From Actinomycetospora succinea (lineage in GTDB: Bacteria > Actinomycetota > Actinomycetes > Mycobacteriales > Pseudonocardiaceae): DNA of 64,000 nt. Location: the NCBI RefSeq assembly GCF_004363095.1, contig NZ_SNYO01000011.1, forward strand, positions 1-64,000, written 5' to 3'. A program made the position numbers and the translations under genes. How positions within the stretch are numbered: position 1 is the stretch's first letter; each line of letters begins with the position of its first letter. Positions 52,819 to 61,035 of the stretch are shown here, in pieces. The notes beneath the pieces are model-generated. The model saw only the letters and a program-made list of their open reading frames with translations, made no database searches and was not told the origin of the DNA.

Positions 52819-53918
52819 TCGAAATCTCGGATGTCCTCCTCGGCCCGGACGTCGAGGAGTCGGTGCTGTCGGTACTGAGATCCGGCCGACTGACCCAGGG
52901 CCCGAAGGTCAGTGAGCTCGAGGCCGCCTTCGCGAGCATGTGCGGAGTGCGGCACGCCGTCGCGGTGAACAACGGCACGACCGCCCTCGTGGCTGCGTTC
53001 CGCGTCCTCGACATCGGGCCTGGTGACGAGGTCATCGTCCCGGCGTTCACCTTCGTCGCCACCGCCAACGCCGCCCTCGAGACCGGGGCCACCGTCCGTC
53101 TCGTCGACATCGACTCGTCGGACTTCTGCATCGACACGGGCGCGATGTCTGAGGCGGTGACTTCCCGGACCGCTGCCGTCGTGCCGGTCCATCTCTTCGG
53201 TCACCCCGCTGATCTCGGCAAGATCGCGCCGTTCGCGGAGGAGCAGGGGCTGCGGATCGTCGAGGACGCGGCGCAGGCACACGGCGCGTCTTTCGCGGGC
53301 CGACCGGTGGGTGGTTTCGGGACCGGCTGCTTCTCCTTCTACGCCACCAAGAATCTCGCGGCCGGCGAAGGCGGCATCGTGACCACCGATGACGACGAGG
53401 TCGCTGAGCGCCTCCGTGTCCTGCGCAATCAAGGAATGCGCGTGCGCTATGAGTACGAGGTCGTCGGCAACAACTACCGCATGACGGACCTCGCTGCTGC
53501 CGTCGTCCTCCCCCAGCTCGCACGCTACTGCCAGCAGGTGGAGCGCCGGCGGGCGAACGCACGCGTTCTGGCCGAACTCCTCCACGACCTTCCCGAGCTG
53601 GCGCTCCCGACCGTTGCGGCCGAGCGGACACACGTCTGGCACCAGTACACGGTCCGCGTCCTCGCGTCCCTGTCCCGAGACGAGCTGGCCGATCGCCTGC
53701 GGGAGCAGGGAGTGGCGTCCGGCGTCTACTACCCGAAGCCGCTGCAGCAGTACGACTGCTATCGCGAACATCCTCGGGTGATCGCTGATCCGACGCCGAC
53801 AGCCGACGCCGTGGCGTCGACGTGCTTGTCGTTGCCCGTGCACGCAGGCCTCACCAGCACCGATCTCACCGAGATCGCTGCTGCAGTCCGTCGCGCGCTC
53901 AGACCTCCTCGTACGTGA
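52815..53918 (+). CDS. DegT/DnrJ/EryC1-family sugar aminotransferase (third copy)
   Basis: A 367-residue PLP-dependent aminotransferase. Landmarks: SGRLTQGPKVSELEAAFASM, VNNGTTALVAAFRVLDIGPG, EVIVPAFTFVATANAALETG, IVEDAAQAHGASFAGRPV with the cofactor Asp, FSFYATKNLAAGEGG with the Schiff-base Lys, and VGNNYRMTDLAAAVVLPQL. It belongs to the typical WecE/PseC/perosamine-synthase branch and differs from the tandem pair at 36430-38714 (N-N-Y-R-M-T-D against N-Y-R-L-D-E-P). GDP-perosamine synthase uses GDP-4-keto-6-deoxymannose, which the dehydratase at 60058 would make; that link is hypothetical. Starts by ATGA overlap. Confidence 0.9.
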   Translation: MIEISDVLLGPDVEESVLSVLRSGRLTQGPKVSELEAAFASMCGVRHAVAVNNGTTALVAAFRVLDIGPGDEVIVPAFTFVATANAALETGATVRLVDIDSSDFCIDTGAMSEAVTSRTAAVVPVHLFGHPADLGKIAPFAEEQGLRIVEDAAQAHGASFAGRPVGGFGTGCFSFYATKNLAAGEGGIVTTDDDEVAERLRVLRNQGMRVRYEYEVVGNNYRMTDLAAAVVLPQLARYCQQVERRRANARVLAELLHDLPELALPTVAAERTHVWHQYTVRVLASLSRDELADRLREQGVASGVYYPKPLQQYDCYREHPRVIADPTPTADAVASTCLSLPVHAGLTSTDLTEIAAAVRRALRPPRT

Positions 53919-53940
53919 CCGCAGCCGGATAGGGGCCGAT

Positions 53941-55110
53941 ATGAAGCGTTTGGTCGTGTGCTGTGACGGCACGTGGAACTCGCCGGACGAGATGGACGCC
54001 GACGGGCTGCCGGTCCCGACCAACGTCTCGATGATCGCCCGCGCTGTCGCGGAGACCGACGCCGAGGGCCACGGCCAGCGGGTCTTCTACGACAAGGGCG
54101 TCGGCACGGCCGGCCGGCTCGACCGGATCACCGGCGGTGCCTTCGGCGCCGGGGTCTCCCGCAACGTCCTCGCCGCGTACCGCTTCCTCATCGACACCTA
54201 CGAGCCCGGCGATGAGATCTTCTTCTTCGGCTTCAGTCGGGGGGCGTTCACGGCGCGCAGCACCGCGGGCTTCGTCCACAACTGCGGCATCCTGCGCCGC
54301 GAGTACGAGCACCACCTCGACGACGCCTTCGCGCTCTACCGCTCACGCGCCAAGGTGTCCGAGCCTCGCCGACTGGAGTCGGAGCTCTTCCGGCGCTCGT
54401 TCTCCCACGAGCCGCGCATCCGCTTCATTGGCGTGTTCGACACCGTCGGCGCGCTCGGCATCCCGGTCACCGGAGTTGCCTTCGCCCGGCTGGTGAACCG
54501 GCGCTTCCGCTTCCACGACACCGACCTCAGCAGCCGCGTCGACGGGGCTTTCCACGCGCTCGCGATGCACGAGCGGCGCGGGTCGTTCCCGCCGACCCTC
54601 TGGACCCTGCCGAGCAACGCCCCGGCCGATGCCGAGCGCCACCGCCAGGAGCTCGAGCAGGTGTGGTTCACAGGCGTCCACTCCGACGTCGGCGGCGGCT
54701 ACGGCGACCGGGAGCTCGCCGACATCACCCTGCTGTGGATGATCAGCCGCGCCCGCCGCTTCGGCCTGGCCCTGACCGAGGGCAGCGTCGACGACACCGG
54801 CCCGGACGCGCTCGGGCCACGCCACAACTCGCTGCGCGGCATCTACCGGCTCCTGCCCCGCGACGACCGCACGCCCGCCGACGGCCAGCGCGTCGCGTCC
54901 AGCGCTGTGGACCGCCAGACCCTGGAGCACGACGCGCCGTCCGCCTTCGCGGCGATCCTCGACGACCCGACCCGGGTGACCGAGGTCGAGCACATCGTCA
55001 GCGCACCGGCGTCTCTAGCAGCTCCTGCAGGTGACGGTCGATCTGTTCTCGGGACGACGGGTAGATGCGCGGACGTCGTCAGCGTCCGCGCGCGAACAGG
55101 ACCTCGCTGA
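53941..55110 (+). CDS. DUF2235 (Tle1-like) α/β-hydrolase
   Basis: A 389-residue hydrolase of the DUF2235 family, which includes phospholipase effectors. MKRLVVCCDGTWNSPDEMDA is the family opening. GVGTAGRLDRITGGAFGAGV follows, then the nucleophile elbow FFGFSRGAFTARSTAGFV (G-F-S-R-G), HALAMHERRGSFPPTLWTLP, and WFTGVHSDVGGGYGDRELAD with the catalytic Asp. No signal peptide. Substrate unknown: phospholipid or lipid-linked intermediate are both possible. The last ~35 residues (ASLAAPAGDGRSVLG onward) look unlike the family and overlap the convergent transferase gene by 32 bases, so the natural stop may have been lost. Confidence 0.85.
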   Translation: MKRLVVCCDGTWNSPDEMDADGLPVPTNVSMIARAVAETDAEGHGQRVFYDKGVGTAGRLDRITGGAFGAGVSRNVLAAYRFLIDTYEPGDEIFFFGFSRGAFTARSTAGFVHNCGILRREYEHHLDDAFALYRSRAKVSEPRRLESELFRRSFSHEPRIRFIGVFDTVGALGIPVTGVAFARLVNRRFRFHDTDLSSRVDGAFHALAMHERRGSFPPTLWTLPSNAPADAERHRQELEQVWFTGVHSDVGGGYGDRELADITLLWMISRARRFGLALTEGSVDDTGPDALGPRHNSLRGIYRLLPRDDRTPADGQRVASSAVDRQTLEHDAPSAFAAILDDPTRVTEVEHIVSAPASLAAPAGDGRSVLGTTGRCADVVSVRARTGPR

Positions 55111-56530
55111 TCGTGCGGAGAAGAACCTTGGCGTCGAGCCAGAGCGACCAGTTCTCGATGTAGAAGTTGTCGAACCGCGCCCGGTCGGAGATCGGGGTGT
55201 CGGCGCCGCGCAGGCCGCTGACCTGCGCAAGACCCGTGAGCCCCGACGGGACGCGGTGCCGCTGGCCGTAGCGCGGGTGCTCCGAGGAGAACTTCTCGAC
55301 GAAGTGCGGGCGCTCCGGGCGTGGGCCGACCAGCGTCATGTCGCCGCGCAGGATGTTCCACAGCTGCGGCAGTTCGTCGAGCGACGTCCTTCGCAGGAGC
55401 CGCCCGACCGGGCCGACCCGGTCGTCGTCCACGATCGACCACTGCGTGGCCGACTCCTGCTCGTTCGCGGGGCGCATCGAGCGGAACTTCAGGCACTCGA
55501 ACTCGCGCCCGTCGCGCCCGACCCGCGCCTGCCGGAAGATCACGCCGGGACCACCTTCGAGCCGCACCGCCAGCGCGATGAACCCGAGCGCCGGAGCTAG
55601 CACCAGGAGGGACGTTGCACTCACCGCGACGTCGAAGGCCCGCTTGAGTGCCCAGCTGACGCCGTTCAGCGGGGGTGTGCGGATGCGCGTGATCGGCACG
55701 GAGCCGATGTGGTCGCCGGTGCCGGTCTGGGTGACGAACGCGGGCAGCCGCGGCACGATCAGCAGGTCGCAGCCGGCGCACTCGGGGCTGCGGACACGGT
55801 CGAGCAGCTCGGCTTCGTCGAACTCGCCGCCGGCCACGAGCACGACGTCGATGCCGTTGTCCGCGACCACGCGCTCGAGGTCGGACAGGGCGCCGACGTG
55901 CGGCGCGAACGCCGAGGCCGCGGGGTCGCGGCCGTCGTCGAGGAACCCGGCGACCGCGAGGCCGTAACGGGGATGGCGCTGCAGGAGCTCGATGACGTCG
56001 GCGGCCAGCGACCCGCCGCCGACGACGAGGGTGCGGTGCGCGACCACGCCGCGCCGGCGGGCGGCGAGGATGAACCGGGTCGTGGCGATACGACCGAGCA
56101 CCACGAGTCCGAGGCCGGGCAGGACGATCAGCAGGAAGGTCTCGACGCCCTCGCCGTCGTGGCGCAGCGCGAAGACCGAGGCGACGAGCGCGGCCGCGAC
56201 GAGCAGGCGCCCGATGACCATCGGGAGCTCGTCGAGCACGGAGAGGTGCAGCCGTGCTCGGTACCGCCCGCCTCCGGAGAGCAGGGCAAGCGCGATGAGC
56301 GTCATCGCGAGGACGGCCTTGGCGTACTGCGGCAGCCAGAACACCGGCGCCGCAAGCAGCACGGCGTCCACCGGCAGGACGAGCATCCAGGCCTGCCAGT
56401 GCACGGCCGACCGGAAGCCGAGCAGCGGGCGCGCCGGCGCCGGGGCCATCGGGGCCGCGTATCTCACGGTCGGTTGTCCGGGGAGCCGGGTCACCTCGGC
56501 CCGCGGTGTGTCGGTCGATCCGGTCGCCAC
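55079..56530 (-). CDS. polyprenyl glycosyl-1-phosphate transferase (initiating enzyme, cluster III)
   Basis: A 483-residue PHPT-type enzyme and close paralogue of the one at 50252: four to five N-terminal helices (WMLVLPVDAVLLAAPVFWLP), the Rossmann-like RTLVVGGGSLAADVIELLQR, then WALKRAFDVAVSATSLLVLA, GPGVIFRQARVGRDGREF, LKFRSMRP, RTSLDELPQLWNILRGDMTL with the Asp-Glu dyad, VGPRPERPHFVEKFS, and PSGLTGLAQVSGLRGADTPI. All catalytic features are intact. The start is uncertain. GTG 56530 gives VATGSTDTPRAEV; TTG at 56578 is further upstream and GTG at the V of VTRLPGQ further in. None has a strong ribosome binding site. Confidence 0.88.
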   Translation of the reverse strand: MATGSTDTPRAEVTRLPGQPTVRYAAPMAPAPARPLLGFRSAVHWQAWMLVLPVDAVLLAAPVFWLPQYAKAVLAMTLIALALLSGGGRYRARLHLSVLDELPMVIGRLLVAAALVASVFALRHDGEGVETFLLIVLPGLGLVVLGRIATTRFILAARRRGVVAHRTLVVGGGSLAADVIELLQRHPRYGLAVAGFLDDGRDPAASAFAPHVGALSDLERVVADNGIDVVLVAGGEFDEAELLDRVRSPECAGCDLLIVPRLPAFVTQTGTGDHIGSVPITRIRTPPLNGVSWALKRAFDVAVSATSLLVLAPALGFIALAVRLEGGPGVIFRQARVGRDGREFECLKFRSMRPANEQESATQWSIVDDDRVGPVGRLLRRTSLDELPQLWNILRGDMTLVGPRPERPHFVEKFSSEHPRYGQRHRVPSGLTGLAQVSGLRGADTPISDRARFDNFYIENWSLWLDAKVLLRTISEVLFARGR

Positions 56531-56617
56531 CGGTCCCAACGCCTTCGCCCCTCTCGCGGCACACGGGGCGCGTGGCAAATGGGGTATCGCCGAACGTCAC
56601 CCGATCGAGCGAACGGC

Positions 56618-56647
56618 AACCTACGTTGCGATGGGCGTCGAGGTGAA
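56618..56647 (-). promoter_or_regulatory. weak predicted promoter for the cluster III initiating transferase
   Basis: On the minus strand TTCACC (56647-56642), 18 bases, then TAGGTT (56623-56618). The -10 fits TANNNT; the -35 has 4 of 6 TTGACA matches. It lies about 90 bases before the chosen start. Visual match only. Confidence 0.25.
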
Positions 56648-56745
56648 GATCGGTGTCATTTGGGCGACAGCTGTTCGGTCCAAGTCTGTGTGTTCATCCG
56701 GACGCGGTACGTAATGCCCGCAGCTCGTGACGCCGTTGCCCGAGA

Positions 56746-57669
56746 TCAGGCGTGACGATCATCTCGGCACCCTCCGGGAGCCAGGACCCGCGCCGCGAGT
56801 CGATGAGCCCGACCGTCCGGGTCCGACGCCGCCGACATGAGCACGTGGTGCCGCAGCCAGGTCAGCGGCCACCGCGCGAGGCCGCGTGCCGTGTCCTGGC
56901 AACGGACCACGTCTGCGTGGTCGCGACGGAGCCCGCGCACGAACGCCCGCTGGGCCCGCAGGTGGTGCCGACGGTCGGACCCGCTCTCCGAGCCCGACGC
57001 CAGCCGGAACCGCGAGAGCGTCTGGGGCAGCCCGTAGAAGTCCCCGGTGGTCGTGAGGCGCACCGCCAGCGCGACGTCGAGCACGAACGAGTCGTCGTCG
57101 GTCGGGAAGCCGCCTACCTGATCGAACGCCGAGCGCCTGAACAGCATGTTTCCGGGGACGCCGAGCGGATTGCCGCCGTGGCGGACCACGCGGCGCACCA
57201 CGGTCGCCCTGTCCTGGCGCCCGATGAGGTCGGGGGTGCGCAGGGTGCGGTCGCGGGCCACGATCCGGTCCCGGTCGTCGACGAGGTGGTGGCGGCTGGA
57301 GACCACCGCGACGTCCGGCTCGGCGTCCATCACCTCGACCTGACGCTCGAGGGCCTCCGGCTCGACGAGGTCATCGGCGTTGAGAACCTTGACGAGAGGA
57401 GCGCGCGTCGCGGCGACCGCGGCGTTGAAGTTCGCGATCATCGGGACCGTCTCGGTGTGCCGGACGACACGGACCCGCGGGTCGTCGTAGCCGTCGACGA
57501 TCTCGCTCGAGCCGTCGGTACTGGCGTTGTCGAGGACGACCAGCTCGAAGTCGGTGAAGGTCTGCTCCAGCACCGAGTCGATGGTCCGTGCGATGTAGTC
57601 CCGCTTCTGAAAGAGGGGGATGCATACCGACGCGGACGGCGGTGTGATCTCAGCCGAACGCGGTGTCAC
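56746..57669 (-). CDS. GT2-family (GT-A) glycosyltransferase
   Basis: A 307-residue transferase. ASVCIPLFQKRDYIARTIDS opens the GT-A fold; FELVVLDNASTDGSSEIVDG and PLVKVLNADDLVEPEALERQ carry the nucleotide- and metal-binding Asp residues (N-A-D-D in the D-x-D position). NPLGVPGNMLFRRSAFDQVG and FVLDVALAVRLTTTGDFYGL follow. No membrane helix. The start is uncertain; GTG 57669 (VTPRSAEI) is the shortest that keeps the whole domain, and GTG 57708 is possible. It is divergent from the WcaI-type GT4 at 57804, so cluster III is transcribed outward in both directions. Confidence 0.85.
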   Translation of the reverse strand: MTPRSAEITPPSASVCIPLFQKRDYIARTIDSVLEQTFTDFELVVLDNASTDGSSEIVDGYDDPRVRVVRHTETVPMIANFNAAVAATRAPLVKVLNADDLVEPEALERQVEVMDAEPDVAVVSSRHHLVDDRDRIVARDRTLRTPDLIGRQDRATVVRRVVRHGGNPLGVPGNMLFRRSAFDQVGGFPTDDDSFVLDVALAVRLTTTGDFYGLPQTLSRFRLASGSESGSDRRHHLRAQRAFVRGLRRDHADVVRCQDTARGLARWPLTWLRHHVLMSAASDPDGRAHRLAARVLAPGGCRDDRHA

Positions 57670-57803
57670 GCATACGTCATCGCTCTTGACACCGGCCTTG
57701 TGATCCACACAAGTATGGTGCCGACGGTGGTGACAGGGGGTCAAATTTCTCCGCCGTCCGTGTGGACAGAGTAACTCGGGGGGAGTAACCGGAGTGCCGC
57801 AGA
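57670..57803. promoter_or_regulatory. divergent promoter region of cluster III with an inverted repeat
   Basis: About 130 bases between divergent starts. It contains CTTGTG (57697-57702), five bases, CACAAG (57708-57713), a perfect 6-bp inverted repeat suited to a dimeric regulator. TTGACA lies at 57686-57691 and TATGGT at 57714-57719, but 22 bases apart, so their pairing as a promoter is doubtful. A G6 tract (57778-57783) and GGAGTG lie before GTG 57804. Confidence 0.4.
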
Positions 57804-59087
57804 GTGCTGACGCCATCAGGGTCCCGACTCGATCCCGCTGCCCGGCTGGACGTGCTGGTCCTCGGCATGCACTACCCGCCGGAGCACACCGGGAACGCCC
57901 CCTACACCGCCGGGATGGTGTCGGCGCTCGCTGAGGCCGGACATCGCGTCCGGGTGGTCACCGGCTACCCCCACTACCCCCAGTGGTCGGTCCATGAGGG
58001 CTACTTCGGGCTGCGTTACCAGGACGCCGACGGCGGAGTGCCCGTCACGCGGGTGCGGCACCCGGTCCCGCGCGACCCGTCGGCGCTCCGTCGGGTGGTC
58101 ATGGACGCGACGTTCGCCGCGCACGCCGCAGCGGTCGGTCGACAGGGCGCGCGGCGCCCGGACGTCGTCATCGCTGTGAGTCCTGTCCTGCTGACCGTCC
58201 TCGCCGGCCTGCGATGGCGGAAGCCCGGGCTGACGGCGCTCGGCGTCGTCACCCAGGACCTCTACAGCAGGGCGGTCTCCGAGACCGGCATCGCGTCGGC
58301 GGGTGCGGGGCGGGCGGCCGCCAAGCTCGAGGGCTGGTTGCTGAAGCAGGCCGACGGTGTGGCCGTGGTGCACGACCAGTTCGCCGACGGCGTCGCGCGG
58401 CTCGGCGTCGACCGCGACCGCGTCACCGTGATCCGCAACTGGTCGCACGTGGCCTCCGGGGCCGGCGATCGCTCCGCCACACGTCGCGCCCTCGGCTGGC
58501 GGGACGACGAGGTCATCGTGCTGCACGCCGGCAACATGGGGCTCAAGCAAGGACTGGAGAACGTCGTCGACACCGCCCGCCTCGCCGACGAGCGCGGTGC
58601 CGACGTGCGCTTCGTCCTGCTCGGCGACGGCAACCAGCGGTCGGCCCTGGAGGAGCGCGGCGAGGGCGTCGGGCGCCTGCAGTTCCGTGATCCGCTTCCC
58701 GGCGACCACTTCTCCGACGCCCTCGCGGCCGCGGACGTCCTGCTGGTCAACGAGGCGCCGACGGTCGCCGAGATGTCGGTGCCGAGCAAGCTCACGTCGT
58801 ACTTCACCGCCGGTCGGCCCGTCGTCGCGGCAACCTGGGAGCGGAGCGCGGCCTCGGCGGAAATCCGTCGATCGGGGGGTGGCGTGCGCGTCGACCCGGG
58901 CAGCCCCCAGGATCTGCTCGACGCCGTGCGCGGGCTCGCCGGGGACCCCGCCCGCATCGACGCGCTCGCGACCGCCGGGCGCGCCTATGCGGAGGAACAC
59001 CTCGGCGCCGCCGCCGCACACCGTGACTACCAGCGCTGGGTGGAAGACCTCGCCGCCTCCCGCGCATCCGAGGGGGGAACTCCGTGA
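57804..59087 (+). CDS. WcaI-type GT4 glycosyltransferase
   Basis: A 427-residue GT-B enzyme of the WcaI/fucosyltransferase-like branch. [20 protein letters not shown] then [20 protein letters not shown] and [15 protein letters not shown] are the clear landmarks. The donor half has [36 protein letters not shown] and [20 protein letters not shown] then [13 protein letters not shown]. Its partner genes make GDP-L-fucose, so a fucosyltransferase role is plausible but not proved. GTG 57804; stop overlaps the next start (GTGA). Confidence 0.9.
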   Translation: MLTPSGSRLDPAARLDVLVLGMHYPPEHTGNAPYTAGMVSALAEAGHRVRVVTGYPHYPQWSVHEGYFGLRYQDADGGVPVTRVRHPVPRDPSALRRVVMDATFAAHAAAVGRQGARRPDVVIAVSPVLLTVLAGLRWRKPGLTALGVVTQDLYSRAVSETGIASAGAGRAAAKLEGWLLKQADGVAVVHDQFADGVARLGVDRDRVTVIRNWSHVASGAGDRSATRRALGWRDDEVIVLHAGNMGLKQGLENVVDTARLADERGADVRFVLLGDGNQRSALEERGEGVGRLQFRDPLPGDHFSDALAAADVLLVNEAPTVAEMSVPSKLTSYFTAGRPVVAATWERSAASAEIRRSGGGVRVDPGSPQDLLDAVRGLAGDPARIDALATAGRAYAEEHLGAAAAHRDYQRWVEDLAASRASEGGTP

Positions 59088-60061
59088 CTGCACCACTCTC
59101 GAGCTGGGAGCCGGGCCGACCGCTGCCGCGGGACGCGCGGGTCTTCGTCGCCGGTTCGTCGGGTCTCGTCGGCTCTGCCGTCGTGCGCCACCTGCGCGCC
59201 GCCGGCTTCACCGACGTCGTCGGCGTGCGCTCGAGCCAGGTCGACCTGCGCGACGTCGCCGCCACGACGCGGTTCCTCGACGAGACCGCGCCGGCGATCG
59301 TCGTCGACGCCGCTGCGCGGGTCGGCGGGATCGCGGCCAACGCGGCCGAGCCCGTCGAGTTCCTGCACGACAACCTGCGCATCCAGGCGAACCTGCTCGA
59401 CGCCGCCCACCGCGCCGACGTTCCGCGCCTGCTGCTGCTCGGCTCGTCGTGCATCTACCCGAAGTTCGCCGAGCAGCCCATCCGCGAGGACTCCCTGCTC
59501 ACCGGAGCGCTCGAGCCCACCAACGACGCCTACGCGATCGCGAAGATCGCCGGGATCATGGGCGTGCAGTCCTACCGCCGCGAGTACGGGCGCTCGTGGA
59601 TCTCCGCGATGCCGACCAACCTCTACGGGCCCGGCGACAACTTCGACCTCGAGAAGTCGCACGTCCTGCCGGCGCTGATCCGGAAGTTCCACGAGGCGCG
59701 CGTTTCCGGAGCGCCGACCGTGACGGTCTGGGGCACCGGGACGCCGCGGCGCGAGTTCCTGCACGTCGACGACCTCGCGGCCGCCTGCCTGCACCTGCTC
59801 GAGACCTACGACGACCCGGCGCCGATCAACGTCGGCGTCGGCGAGGACGTCCCGATCGCGGACCTCGCCTCGCTCGTCGCCGACACCGTCGGCTTCACCG
59901 GCGAGATCGTCTACGACACCTCCCGGCCCGACGGCACGCCGCGCAAGCTGCTCGACGTCTCACGTCTCCAGGCGCTGGGCTGGAAGCCGACCATCGGGCT
60001 CGCCGAGGGTCTGGCCTCGACCTATCAGTGGTTCCTCGAGCAGCAGGGAGCGCAGCGGTGA
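59084..60061 (+). CDS. fcl: GDP-L-fucose synthase
   Basis: A 325-residue bifunctional epimerase-reductase converting GDP-4-keto-6-deoxy-D-mannose to GDP-L-fucose with [25 protein letters not shown] is the cofactor turn, [20 protein letters not shown] and [18 protein letters not shown] (catalytic Ser and Cys) are diagnostic, [12 protein letters not shown] carries Y-x(3)-K, and [20 protein letters not shown] and [16 protein letters not shown] complete the pattern. Length matches the family (about 310-325). It is coupled by GTGA overlaps to the GT4 before it and the dehydratase after it, which makes its substrate. Confidence 0.95.
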   Translation: MTAPLSSWEPGRPLPRDARVFVAGSSGLVGSAVVRHLRAAGFTDVVGVRSSQVDLRDVAATTRFLDETAPAIVVDAAARVGGIAANAAEPVEFLHDNLRIQANLLDAAHRADVPRLLLLGSSCIYPKFAEQPIREDSLLTGALEPTNDAYAIAKIAGIMGVQSYRREYGRSWISAMPTNLYGPGDNFDLEKSHVLPALIRKFHEARVSGAPTVTVWGTGTPRREFLHVDDLAAACLHLLETYDDPAPINVGVGEDVPIADLASLVADTVGFTGEIVYDTSRPDGTPRKLLDVSRLQALGWKPTIGLAEGLASTYQWFLEQQGAQR

Positions 60062-61035
60062 AGCGGGCGTTGATCACGGGGATCACGGGGCAGGACGGGT
60101 CGTATCTGACCGAGTTGCTGCTGGGCAAGGGCTATGAGGTGCACGGGATCATCCGGCGCTCCTCGACGTTCAACACCGGCCGGATCGATCACCTGTACCA
60201 GGATCCGCACGAGCGTGATCAGCGCCTGGTGCTGCACTACGGCGACCTCACCGACTCCAGCCGTCTGGTGACGTTGATCGAGAAGGTGCGCCCGGACGAG
60301 GTGTATCACCTGGCCGCCCAGTCGCATGTGCGCGTGTCGTTCGACGAGCCGGAGTACACCGGCAACACCACCGGCGTGGGCACCGCCCGGCTGCTGGAGG
60401 CGATCCGGATGGTCGGGGTCGACACCCGCTACTACCAGGCGTCGAGCTCGGAGATGTTCGGGGCGACCCCGCCGCCGCAGAACGAGGACACCCCGTTCTA
60501 CCCGCGCTCCCCGTACGGGGCGGCGAAGGTCTACGGGTACTGGATGGCCCGGAACTACCGCGAGGCCCACGACCTGTTCGCGGTCAACGGGATCCTGTTC
60601 AACCACGAATCCCCCCGCCGCGGGGAGACGTTCGTGACCCGCAAGATCGCCCGCGCCGCGGCGCGGATCAAGGCGGGCCTCGAGCAGCACGTCTACCTGG
60701 GCAATCTGGACGCGGTGCGGGACTGGGGCTACGCGCAGGAGTACGTCGAGGGCATGTGGCGGATGCTCCAAGCTCCCGAGCCCGCCGACTATGTGCTGGC
60801 GACCGGGACCGCGACCACCGTGCGGGAGTTCACCCAGTACTGCTTCGAGCGCGTGGGGCTGGACTGGGAGGAGCACGTGCGGTTCGACGAGACCTACCTG
60901 CGGCCCACCGAGGTCGACGCCCTGATCGGCGACGCGTCCAAAGCCCAGCGCGACCTGGGCTGGAAGGCCCAGACCATGCCCGAACAACTCGCCCACCTCA
61001 TGGTCGACGCCGACCTGGCGGCACTCCAGAAGTGA
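60058..61035 (+). CDS. gmd: GDP-mannose 4,6-dehydratase
   Basis: A 325-residue SDR enzyme turning GDP-D-mannose into GDP-4-keto-6-deoxy-D-mannose. [20 protein letters not shown] is the NADP turn. [38 protein letters not shown] and [20 protein letters not shown] are family-specific. QASSSEMFG has the catalytic Ser/Glu, [14 protein letters not shown] the Y-x(3)-K, and [20 protein letters not shown] and [20 protein letters not shown] are diagnostic. Slightly shorter than the usual 340-370. GTG 60058 overlaps the fcl stop. GDP-mannose might come from the nucleotidyltransferase at 30118. Confidence 0.96.
   Translation: MKRALITGITGQDGSYLTELLLGKGYEVHGIIRRSSTFNTGRIDHLYQDPHERDQRLVLHYGDLTDSSRLVTLIEKVRPDEVYHLAAQSHVRVSFDEPEYTGNTTGVGTARLLEAIRMVGVDTRYYQASSSEMFGATPPPQNEDTPFYPRSPYGAAKVYGYWMARNYREAHDLFAVNGILFNHESPRRGETFVTRKIARAAARIKAGLEQHVYLGNLDAVRDWGYAQEYVEGMWRMLQAPEPADYVLATGTATTVREFTQYCFERVGLDWEEHVRFDETYLRPTEVDALIGDASKAQRDLGWKAQTMPEQLAHLMVDADLAALQK

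Noticed and set aside
57686-57719. TTGACA with TATGGT as a promoter for the WcaI-type gene
   Set aside because: The spacer is 22 bases, outside the normal 16-19, so I list only the region and the inverted repeat.
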